Source: Acidobacteriota bacterium (lineage in GTDB: Bacteria; Acidobacteriota; Terriglobia; Bryobacterales; Bryobacteraceae). Taken from it: a DNA stretch of 64,000 nt. Both the position numbers and the translations under genes were made by a program. The stretch lies in the NCBI GenBank assembly GCA_947470805.1, contig CANIVU010000021.1, positions 1 through 64,000 of the forward strand, given 5' to 3'. The notes under the pieces are model-generated. The model was not told the DNA's origin. It saw only the letters and a list, made by a program, of their open reading frames with translations, and ran no database searches. Below are positions 28,393-35,575 of the stretch, piece after piece. Each line of letters begins with the position of its first letter. Positions within the stretch are counted from its first letter, which is position 1.

Positions 28393-28690
28393 GGGGAAAT
28401 CCGAAATCAGGGCGTTTTCCGGTAGCACGGCTCCCAGGGAAATCTGAGTCGGTGACGCGGCGCAGGCGCGCGGCGGGCGACTCGGGGAGACCGGGAATCC
28501 CGGGGAAATCCGGGTTGGGGGTCGCGGAGTGGCCGAGCGGTGGATCGGGCAAATCTGGGACGGAGACTCAGCACAGAAGGCCGACGGCGCGGGGAAATCC
28601 GGGGCAAGGGTCGCGCGATGGACGAGCCAAGAATCGGGAAAATCAGAATCCTAGGCTTTTCCTGGTTACCCGGTACCAAGGGAAAACTGG
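28393..28690. repeat. Degenerate 44-45 bp periodic repeat array
   Basis: Most of this 402-base gap between genes (28382-28783) is a periodic array. A G-rich motif close to GGGGAAATCCG recurs at 28393, 28437, 28502, 28547, 28591, 28636 and 28680: steps of 44, 65, 45, 44, 45 and 44 bases. Beyond the motif, the unit from 28502 resembles the one from 28591 over its whole length, and the unit from 28393 resembles the one from 28636, so the true unit may be a dimer of about 89 bases. It is not a CRISPR, because the conserved part is only about 11 bases. I see no gene in this gap. Confidence 0.7.
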
Positions 28691-28704
28691 GGTGCTAAAA
28701 CAAG

Positions 28705-28748
28705 AGCCCCGCCGGGACGTATGGAATGGAGAACGTCCTGGCGGGGCT
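28705..28748 (-). terminator. 16-bp hairpin terminator of the small gene at 28784
   Basis: AGCCCCGCCGGGACGT at 28705-28720 pairs with 28733-28748 with one mismatch (a G-T type change), around a 12-base loop. Read on the minus strand, it begins 36 bases after the stop of the gene at 28784 and is followed by CTTGTTTTA, so it fits an intrinsic terminator for that gene. It could also stop transcripts coming from the FGE-like gene. Confidence 0.7.
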
Positions 28749-28783
28749 TACCTTATAGACCGGGCTGGAGATTCCCGGCGAGG

Positions 28784-29128
28784 TTAGTTGACGATGTGGC
28801 GCGGGGCGGTGCGGGCCGCCTCGAAATGGATCCCGGTAAAGGTTTCGCCAAGATCGTCAAAAGTGATTCGGTCGGTGGGGGAGTTTCCACGACCGGGACG
28901 GAGAGTGATACAAGCGGTACGAGCAAAGGGCTGGCCGTCTCGGGCCAGGGAGACCCAGAAGCTGCGGCCGATGTCGTCGGGGGTACGTGCACAGACGACC
29001 AGGGTCATCGTGCCGTCGTAGTTATTGAAAAGTGCGGCGTGAATGGGGTGGAACGGGTGCTCGGCGTAGAGGACGATTTCGCTCAGCGAGCTGCGCGGGC
29101 GGTCGGTGGCGGGGAGAAGAAGTTCCAT
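28784..29128 (-). CDS. Small protein of unknown function
   Basis: The frame encodes 114 residues from MELLLPATDRPRSSL to ARTAPRHIVN. I do not recognise the family. It is soluble, with no signal peptide or membrane segment, and looks like a small beta-rich domain (EIVLYAEHPFHPIHAALF, GTMTLVVCARTP, RSFWVSLARDG). The stretch GRSFWVSLARDGQPFARTA could be a DNA-facing basic surface, but that is a guess. It is divergent from the LacI-like gene at 29255 and followed by a good terminator hairpin, which supports it being real. A longer frame up to 29278 exists, but it overlaps the divergent gene. Confidence 0.55.
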   Translation of the reverse strand: MELLLPATDRPRSSLSEIVLYAEHPFHPIHAALFNNYDGTMTLVVCARTPDDIGRSFWVSLARDGQPFARTACITLRPGRGNSPTDRITFDDLGETFTGIHFEAARTAPRHIVN

Positions 29129-29254
29129 GGATTTAGTTTGCGTGGGGAGTTGGATTCCATAAATAGAAGGATTTAGGAAAAAGCTGGGGTTGATTTGGGA
29201 GCAATTTGGGTCTACTCTTTGAATGTTGGTCCTATTATGGGTCCTGTACTTCCC

Positions 29255-30457
29255 ATGTCGACACCACACCACGCCCATGATGGGGCGAAGGGAGACCCAA
29301 CACCGATCCGGTGGGGGGATCCGGTGTGGGATTCCGTTGTTTCGCCGGTCCTAGAGGCGATTGGGGCGGAGCTTGGCCGGACGGTCCGGGGTGGAACCGT
29401 GTTTGGGATGGTGGTGAACGCCTGGAAAGTTGGGGTCCCGATTGGATCCAACAAGGAGGTCGCGGAGACCCTAAGTTGGGAAGTTGGGGACGTGGCTGAG
29501 GGTTTTCGGCTGGTTCGGGACAAATTAAAGGCCTGGGCGGACCCGGTGTTGGAGTTGCGGGTCAAAGAATATACGCGGGAGTTGATGATTTTCCCGAAGG
29601 CTGGGGTGAAGGCGAAGGGGGATCTGCTGCTATCCGTTGGCGGCGGGAGGCCCGAAATTGCTGGAATGGCGATGGCGGGGGCGTCTCCAGTGGCCAAGGG
29701 CCGGGGGATGCGGGTGATTTGCGAGCAGCCCGAGGATGCGCACGAGCAGGCGCGGGTGTTGGATCCGGCGGCGTATGCGGGGTATCTGATTTTGCCGGTG
29801 GATGAGACGGATGACTTCGGGGCGGTGTCGCGGCTGGGGACGATGGGGGGGCGGGTGGCGCTGTTGGACGTGGCGACGCGGAACGGCGGGCTGCCGTGTG
29901 TGAGTTTTGACTATGCGGGGGCGGGGCTTTATTGTGCGCAACAGTTGATTGAGCTGGGTTGCGAGAACGTCGTTATGATTACGCGGGAGCACGATTCGCG
30001 GACCTATTCGATTGGCGAGGGGTACCGGCGGGCGGTGCGGCGTGAGGAGCAGACGTTACACCGGACGTTGACGGTGGATGGGAGCATTCTGGATCTGGTG
30101 AGTTCGCTGCAGTTGCAGGGGCTGTTGGGGAAGCGGAAGTTGGGGGTTTTGTGCGCGGACGCCGGGTTGGGCGAGGCGTTGTTGCGTTATTTGGACAGCC
30201 AGGAGGCGGGGGCGCTGGCGGTTGCGGTGGCCGTTGTGGGGGGCAAGCGGTGGGCGGCGCGGCATTGGGCGGAGTTGATTTGGGTGGAGTTGGACTATTC
30301 GGAGTTGGCTGCGGCGGGGGCCCGGTATTTGACGGGGGCGACGGGGGCGGCGGTGCCGCAGGTGAAGCCACGGTTTGAGCGGTGGGTGCCGCGGAAGCCG
30401 GCGGGGAGCGCTTCGGACGCGGAGCAGGAGACGTGGCGCCCGTTGATTGCCTGCTAA
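29255..30457 (+). CDS. LacI/GalR-like sensor-domain transcriptional regulator
   Basis: This 400-residue protein has a C-terminal half like the periplasmic-binding-protein sensor domain of LacI/GalR regulators: YAGYLILPVDETDDF, PCVSFDYAGAGLYCAQQLIELGCENVVMI (seen as the usual V-x-x-D-N...A..L...G...I pattern) and a late LGVLCADAGLGEALLRYL. The usual LacI helix-turn-helix is absent. The N-terminal region holds a possible GntR-type winged helix, PIGSNKEVAETLSWEVGDVAEGF, resembling the LPSxRELAxxLGVSxxTV pattern but divergent. Such GntR-LacI hybrids exist (AraR type). The start is uncertain; ATG 29255 is used, and earlier TTG codons are open. It is divergent from the small gene at 28784. Confidence 0.6.
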   Translation: MSTPHHAHDGAKGDPTPIRWGDPVWDSVVSPVLEAIGAELGRTVRGGTVFGMVVNAWKVGVPIGSNKEVAETLSWEVGDVAEGFRLVRDKLKAWADPVLELRVKEYTRELMIFPKAGVKAKGDLLLSVGGGRPEIAGMAMAGASPVAKGRGMRVICEQPEDAHEQARVLDPAAYAGYLILPVDETDDFGAVSRLGTMGGRVALLDVATRNGGLPCVSFDYAGAGLYCAQQLIELGCENVVMITREHDSRTYSIGEGYRRAVRREEQTLHRTLTVDGSILDLVSSLQLQGLLGKRKLGVLCADAGLGEALLRYLDSQEAGALAVAVAVVGGKRWAARHWAELIWVELDYSELAAAGARYLTGATGAAVPQVKPRFERWVPRKPAGSASDAEQETWRPLIAC

Positions 30458-30467
30458 TTTAGTAGGC

Positions 30468-30962
30468 ATGGAAGCGATTATTGCGCGGCTGCGGGAGAGT
30501 GAAGCGGAGTTGATGGCGGTGGTGTCGGGGTTGACCGATACTCAGTGGCTTGGGGCGAGCGGGGAGGGCCGATGGACGGCGCAGGAGAATGTTGAGCATC
30601 TGATTTTGGTGGAGCGCGGGGTGGTGACGCTGGTTCGGCGGGCGTTGGGGCAGCCGGCCGGGGAGCGGGGGGCGGTGTTGACGGATGATGAGGTTTGGGC
30701 GCGGCTAACGGCGGTGGGGCGACGGGCGGCGGCGCCGGAGCGGGTGCGGCCGACGGGGCAGTGGGTTGATCGCGGGGAGGCGCTGGCGGAGTTTTCGCGG
30801 CGGCGGGCGGAGACGGTGGCGTTTGGGTTGGAGACGGAGGAGGCTGTGCTGCGGGGGCGGTGGTTTCAGTTACCTGTGGGGGAAGTGGATGGGGCTCAGG
30901 CGCTGTTGATGCTGGCTGCGCACGCTTTGCGGCATGTGGCGCAGATTCGGGAGTTGGCTTAG
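30468..30962 (+). CDS. DinB-like four-helix protein
   Basis: This 164-residue protein fits the DinB/YfiT-like superfamily of four-helix metal-binding proteins. It opens MEAIIARLRESEAELMAVVSG, then has EGRWTAQENVEHLILVERG with the first metal His and ends with LMLAAHALRHVAQIRELA with the other His pair. Members act as thiol transferases (bacillithiol, mycothiol) or have no known role. It begins ten bases after the regulator gene on the same strand and may be co-transcribed with it. Codons are strongly G-ending (GCG, GTG, CGG). Confidence 0.8.
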   Translation: MEAIIARLRESEAELMAVVSGLTDTQWLGASGEGRWTAQENVEHLILVERGVVTLVRRALGQPAGERGAVLTDDEVWARLTAVGRRAAAPERVRPTGQWVDRGEALAEFSRRRAETVAFGLETEEAVLRGRWFQLPVGEVDGAQALLMLAAHALRHVAQIRELA

Positions 30963-30963
30963 C

Positions 30964-31380
30964 TGTTTGTTTTCAATGGCCTGTGGGAGGGTCCGTTGAT
31001 TTTCTGTTGGTAGCGCTGGGCGGGACTGCGGGGTGTGGTTTTGTTTGTTTTGAATGGTTTGAGGGCGGGGCCGTTGATTTTGTGATTATTGGGATTGGCG
31101 GGGGCTGAGCTGGCGCTTCGGGGTTGCGGTGTTGTTTGTTTTCAGCGGCTTATGGGAGGGTCCGTTGATTTCGTGATTGTTGAACTCGGCGGGGTTGGGC
31201 TGGCGCTTGGGGATCTCGGGGTTCGGGGTGCGGTGTTGTTTGTTTTCAACGGTTTGTGGGAGGGTGCGTTGATTTTGTGATTGTTGGGCTCGGCGGGGCT
31301 GGTCTGGCGCTTGGGGGGATCGGGGTTTGGGGTGCGGTGTTGTTTTGTTTTCAACGGTTTGTGGGAGGGTCCGTTGATTC
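30964..31380. repeat. Five-copy tandem repeat array with internal hairpins
   Basis: A conserved core, TGTTTGTTTTCAACGG then TTTGTGGGAGGGTCCGTTGA, starts at 30964, 31042, 31133, 31237 and 31341. Spacings are 78, 91, 104 and about 104-105 bases, so units differ by about 13 bases. The core contains an inverted repeat, TCAACGG / CCGTTGA, around a GTGGGAGGGT loop, perfect in the last copy and partly broken in others. The last two full units are nearly identical. The array fills the gap between the DinB-like gene and the amidase gene (30963-31669). Open minus-strand frames across it are low-complexity and I do not treat them as genes. Confidence 0.85.
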
Positions 31381-31620
31381 TTTGGTTTTTCGGGGGCTGG
31401 GAGGGCTGGTGGGTTCGGCGGACGGGGTGCGGCACCGCGCTTGGATTCGGCCCCAGGTGGGCGGGGGGTGCGCGCGCCGGAGAATGGGACATACCGCTCT
31501 TCTCTGACTGCCTTCATTCTACCAGCCGCTCGCAAGTAATCGCCGCTGGCTTGGCGGTATGCCGTTGTACTGATTGGAGATAACTTTTTTGTTTCTCGTG
31601 AACTGACCTTTACGCACAGG

Positions 31621-31660
31621 GCCAGTCCGCTGTTTTTTGGGGAGGAAACAGCGGACTGGC
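31621..31660 (-). terminator. Perfect 15-bp inverted repeat after the amidase operon
   Basis: GCCAGTCCGCTGTTT (31621-31635) pairs perfectly with 31646-31660 around a ten-base loop (TTTGGGGAGG). It lies nine bases beyond the stop of the amidase gene at 31670, so it is well placed to end the minus-strand operon. No T-run follows on the minus strand; it may be an RNA-stabilising or Rho-assisted terminator. Confidence 0.7.
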
Positions 31661-31669
31661 AATTCCTCC

Positions 31670-33940
31670 TCAACGCTTGGAACGCTGGGAGAGGTCAGGC
31701 ACCGCACCAAACGACGGCGGCGGCTTGCGGTGGTGCGTCGCGGATTCATAGGCCGACGCTGCCTTGATCACGTCTGGATCGCTGCCGGGGCCGGCCCAGA
31801 ACATCATGCTGACCGGCATGGCGTGGGGTAGCTTCGTCTCTACCGTACCGGTAACCGAACTGTACCGCTTCTTGTCGGCACTCAGTACATACTGCGGATC
31901 GTATGTCGTCGTGACGTAGCCCGCGGGAACGTCGGCTTCCGGCGAGCCGGCCAGGGCCGTGAACGCACCGCAACAGCTCATGGCAATCCGGTTGTTCACT
32001 TCCGGTTCCGATGGCCCCCCGAGGAGATACGGCGGGGTGGTCTGCTCCGGATTCACGAAGAGATCGATCTTGTTCTCATGCATCACCTTCAAAATGATCA
32101 TGCGGAGCACCGCCTGCATCTTGAGGTAGTTCACACCCGTCGGGTCTGTCCTCGGGTCCTGATCCTTGAGGGCAGCGCGGCCGCCGTTCAACTCCATTTC
32201 GGACTTGAACTTCGCGTTCTCGATGAAGCTGGCCCAGTCCTTGACACGGTCGTCACCGCGCCAGGAGAGGTAGCGGTTGATGGCGTAGGGGCTGCGGGGG
32301 CTGGCGAGTTTGGCGCTAATACGACGAAGGTTTACTTTCTCCGATAGCGGGGCCTTGTGCAGTGACAGGGCCACGGCGTAATCCACCGTGCGGACGTCCC
32401 AGCCGGGGACGGCGAATTCGAGTTTGCCGTCCAACATCTGATAGAAATACTCCGGGACGTTGTGGGGAAGGATTTCCGCCATGGCGTCTTGGAAGGTGTA
32501 TTTGATGTTCGGGATCGATGGGTCGTCGGGGTAGAGCGGGTCGACGGTTTCGACGAGTTCGGCGCCGAGTTTATCGCGCAGCACCGCTTTGATTTCCTTG
32601 TCGATCTGGTCGCTGATGGCGGTGTCGTTTTTGGTGTGTTTCACCATGAATTCACGAGTGACGGCAATGCGCATGCCCTTGAGGGGCTTTGCTTTCGCGG
32701 CGGAATCCGAGACCAGGAAGCTGGTGTAGGGCTCCTTGGGGATTAACGCTTTGGGAATCGCCGTGAACATGTCGTCGGATTCGAAGCCCTTCAAGGCGTC
32801 CAGAACGAGAGCGGCGTCGGAAACCGTCCGGCAATGGATGCCGGCGCGGTCGCCCGCGTTTTTGCCGGTGATGCCGCCGTCCATGAGGATGCCTTTGGTG
32901 GTGAGGAGATTGACGATGTTGTTGCGGCTGGCGGGGCCTTTGCAGGACGCCAGGCTCTGTTCGCAGATGGAACATGTCGCCAGATTGGCGGCGACGGAGA
33001 CGCCGGAGCCGTTGCTGGTGCCGCGGGGGACGCGGGCGGTGTCGTAGGGGTTGCAGGCCTGGCCGCCCCAGAGTCCGTATTGCAGGTTGGATTCGGGGAA
33101 GGCGCCGGCGGCGCGGCCGCCCTGGCCGCCGGGGCCGCTGACGCTATTGGCGGTGGCGACGGCGTATATGATCGCCCCTTTGCGGCGGAGTTCGGCGATG
33201 TCGGGCGAGTCGGCTTTGGGGACGTCCATGGCGTAGTTGACGTCGTTGCCGCCGGTGCTGCGAATGTCCTTGGCGTCGTACCAGTCTTTGAGAGTGAAGA
33301 CGGCGCAGTACATTGGGAGCTTGGCGAGGTCCGGATTCTTTCCGTACTGCTTGTCGAGTTCGGCGGCGCGTTCAAGGGCGTCGGGCTGCTTGCGGAACTC
33401 TTCGCAGTATTTGGGAGCGCCGGAGGGGAGGGGCCCGGCGGAGGGGTGCTTGTCGAAATCGCCTTTACAGGTGATGGACCGTTCGCCGCGGATGTTGAGC
33501 GCTTCGAGGGCGTTCAACTGGCCGGCTTCGGGGATGCCGACGCGGAGGCCGTATTGGAGTTGCACGCTTGGGTCGGAGGCCGAGGTGATCATCTTGCCGA
33601 GCTCGAATTTGGGGCCGGTGTATTCTTCGTAGCTGGGGAAGACGCTGCTGGCGGCGACGGTTTTTGTGGGGTAGTTGATGGGAGCGCCGGCGCGCACCAT
33701 CCCCGTTGCGGCAGGGATGGGCGCGCCATCGGCAGTGACGAGCGCGGTGCAAGGGCCATTGTATGCTTTGGCACGCGCGATGTAGGACTGGACCACGCGC
33801 TGGCAGCTGGTGCGGCCGGAGCGAATGGCGTTTTGGATGTCCTTGATGGAGGCTTCTTCCACCTGGAAAGAACCGGGTTGGGCGGAGAGGAAAGCCGGGG
33901 CGAGCAGGCAGCCGAGGAGCGGGGCGAGTGAGGATCTCAT
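31670..33940 (-). CDS. Exported amidase-signature enzyme, long form
   Basis: This 756-residue protein has a signal peptide (LLGCLLAPAFLSAQ) and an expanded amidase-signature domain. The three catalytic positions can be aligned: Lys in VFTLKDWYDAKD, the cis-Ser in GTSNGSGVSVAANLA, and the nucleophile Ser in ICEQSLASCKGPAS. The motifs deviate from the consensus GGSSGGS and GGSIRxPA, and the chain is about 230 residues longer than usual, with inserts before the Ser loop (GGQGGRAAGAFPESN). The end, YESATHHRKPPPS, matches its neighbour's. It follows the other amidase gene by 15 bases. Amidases of this class hydrolyse aryl, alkyl or peptide amides; the substrate is unknown. Confidence 0.87.
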   Translation of the reverse strand: MRSSLAPLLGCLLAPAFLSAQPGSFQVEEASIKDIQNAIRSGRTSCQRVVQSYIARAKAYNGPCTALVTADGAPIPAATGMVRAGAPINYPTKTVAASSVFPSYEEYTGPKFELGKMITSASDPSVQLQYGLRVGIPEAGQLNALEALNIRGERSITCKGDFDKHPSAGPLPSGAPKYCEEFRKQPDALERAAELDKQYGKNPDLAKLPMYCAVFTLKDWYDAKDIRSTGGNDVNYAMDVPKADSPDIAELRRKGAIIYAVATANSVSGPGGQGGRAAGAFPESNLQYGLWGGQACNPYDTARVPRGTSNGSGVSVAANLATCSICEQSLASCKGPASRNNIVNLLTTKGILMDGGITGKNAGDRAGIHCRTVSDAALVLDALKGFESDDMFTAIPKALIPKEPYTSFLVSDSAAKAKPLKGMRIAVTREFMVKHTKNDTAISDQIDKEIKAVLRDKLGAELVETVDPLYPDDPSIPNIKYTFQDAMAEILPHNVPEYFYQMLDGKLEFAVPGWDVRTVDYAVALSLHKAPLSEKVNLRRISAKLASPRSPYAINRYLSWRGDDRVKDWASFIENAKFKSEMELNGGRAALKDQDPRTDPTGVNYLKMQAVLRMIILKVMHENKIDLFVNPEQTTPPYLLGGPSEPEVNNRIAMSCCGAFTALAGSPEADVPAGYVTTTYDPQYVLSADKKRYSSVTGTVETKLPHAMPVSMMFWAGPGSDPDVIKAASAYESATHHRKPPPSFGAVPDLSQRSKR

Positions 33941-33955
33941 GAATTGGTTTCCTAT

Positions 33956-35545
33956 TTACTTGGCGGCCATTTTGGCGGGCAGGGCGGGCACGGTTTTGGG
34001 CGGCACGCGGTGGTGGGTTGCCTGTTCATAGGCGAAGGCGAACTTGATCATGTCGGGCTCGCTATACGGCCGGCCGAAGAAGGTGATGCCTACGGGCAGG
34101 CCCTGCGGGGTGAAGCCGGCGGGCACGGTGAGGGACGCGGCGAAGATGAGGAACGTGTTGAGATGGGGCGCACCCTTCTGGTTGACGTAGGGCGGGCCGA
34201 TGCCGTCCTTGATCAGAGTCGGTGTGTGTTCGACGGTTTTGTGGACGATGGCATCGAGCTTGTAATCCGCCATGACCTTCATGACGTTGAGCATCAGCTG
34301 TTCTCGAGCTTCGAGGTATTCGTAGTAGGCCTTTTCGCCGCTGCGATAGGCGGTGGTGCCGCCGCCGCGGAGGCGAACGTTTTTGGCGGCGTCGGGGTGG
34401 GCCTTGATGTCGTCGGCGGTTTTGTAGGGGGAGTTGGGATTGCGGGCGAGCCAGAGGGCGGTGGATTCACCGGACTCGCTGGGGCTGGAGGCGCGTTTGG
34501 CGAGGAGTTCGTTCAAGTTGGGAATTTCGACGGAATCGACGACTTCGGCGCCGGCGGCTTTGAGTTCGGAGATGGCCTTGTCGAAGACGGTGGTTACGGT
34601 TTTGAAGTCTTCCGAATCGGGTTCGGTGGTGTAGCCCATGGGGGTACGGAGGATGCCGATGCGGGCTCCTTTGAGGCCGTCTTTTACGAGGAATTTGGTG
34701 TACGTCGGCGGGATTTTGCCAACGCCGTAGGAGGTCATGGGATCTTCCTTGTCGTAGCCGACCATGACGTCGAGGAGTTTGGCGAGATCGGTGACGGTGC
34801 GGGTCATGGGGCCGAGGGAACCGGTTTTACCGGGCCAACCGGCGTAGACGCCGGCGCGGCTGACGAGACCGGGGGTGGGGCGCATGCCGACGATGGAATT
34901 CCAGGCGGAGGGGCGGCGGATGGAGGCGAAGCCTTCCTGGCCGATGCCGAGGGTGGCGAAGTTGGCCGCGACGGCGCCGCCGGTGCCGCCGGAGGAGCCG
35001 CCGACGGTGCGTTCGGGATCGTAGGGGTTGCGGGATTCACCGTAGAGGGAGCCGAAGGAATCGCCGCCGCCCATTTCGCCGAGGGTGACTTTGGCGAGGA
35101 CGATGGCGCCCGCTTTTTTGAGCTTTTCGGTGATGGTGGCGTCGCGGGTGGGGACGTAATCTTTGAAGACGAGAGAGCCGATGGTGGTGCGGACGCCGGC
35201 GACGTCCATCTGATCCTTCAGCACGACGGGGATGCCGTGGAGGGGGCCGACGGGACCGCCCTTTTTGTAGGCCGCGTCGAGTGCGGCGGCATCTTCGAGC
35301 GCCTTGGGATTGACGGTGATGACGACGTTGAGGCGGGGGCCTTTCTGGTCGTAGGCGTCGATGCGATCGAGGTACATCTGGGTGAGTTGGCGCGCGGTGA
35401 GCTTGCCGGATTTGAACGCCTTGTGGACGTCTTCAACGGTGGCTTCGACCACGTTGAATTCGGCCGCGGGCAATGGCCGCGTGGCCAAGAGGAAGCAGAC
35501 CAGGCTGGCGCCACGTACAAGCGAGTTGTACGGAAATGCTCTCAT
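33956..35545 (-). CDS. Exported amidase-signature enzyme
   Basis: This 529-residue protein has a signal peptide (SLVCFLLATRPLPAAE) and a complete amidase-signature domain (PF01425). Lys is in IPVVLKDQMDVAG, the cis-Ser in GGSSGGTGGAVAANFA, and the nucleophile Ser in GIGQEGFASIRRPSA. It is probably periplasmic and should cleave an amide bond in a small molecule or peptide. A good AAGGAG lies eight bases before the ATG. The gene sits 30 bases after a TonB-dependent receptor gene and 15 before a second amidase gene, so the three look like an uptake-and-hydrolysis operon. Confidence 0.92.
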   Translation of the reverse strand: MRAFPYNSLVRGASLVCFLLATRPLPAAEFNVVEATVEDVHKAFKSGKLTARQLTQMYLDRIDAYDQKGPRLNVVITVNPKALEDAAALDAAYKKGGPVGPLHGIPVVLKDQMDVAGVRTTIGSLVFKDYVPTRDATITEKLKKAGAIVLAKVTLGEMGGGDSFGSLYGESRNPYDPERTVGGSSGGTGGAVAANFATLGIGQEGFASIRRPSAWNSIVGMRPTPGLVSRAGVYAGWPGKTGSLGPMTRTVTDLAKLLDVMVGYDKEDPMTSYGVGKIPPTYTKFLVKDGLKGARIGILRTPMGYTTEPDSEDFKTVTTVFDKAISELKAAGAEVVDSVEIPNLNELLAKRASSPSESGESTALWLARNPNSPYKTADDIKAHPDAAKNVRLRGGGTTAYRSGEKAYYEYLEAREQLMLNVMKVMADYKLDAIVHKTVEHTPTLIKDGIGPPYVNQKGAPHLNTFLIFAASLTVPAGFTPQGLPVGITFFGRPYSEPDMIKFAFAYEQATHHRVPPKTVPALPAKMAAK

Positions 35546-35575
35546 TGCGGAGTCTCCTTAGAGGGGGTTGTGGGG

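Noticed and set aside
28501-28620. A tRNA-like stretch (GTGGCCGAGCGGT, similar to the D-arm of tRNA-Leu or tRNA-Ser).
   Set aside because: No matching acceptor stem, anticodon arm or T-loop (GGTTCGAAT) could be found in the expected places, and it lies inside the 44-45 bp repeat array.
28393-28690. A CRISPR array, because of regular spacing of a repeated motif.
   Set aside because: The conserved part is only about 11 bases and imperfect, units resemble each other outside it, and no cas genes are in the window.
31086-31673. A 195-residue minus-strand frame across the tandem repeat array.
   Set aside because: It consists of repeat-derived Pro/Gln/Asn-rich text with no domain, changes register with unit length, and has no convincing start.
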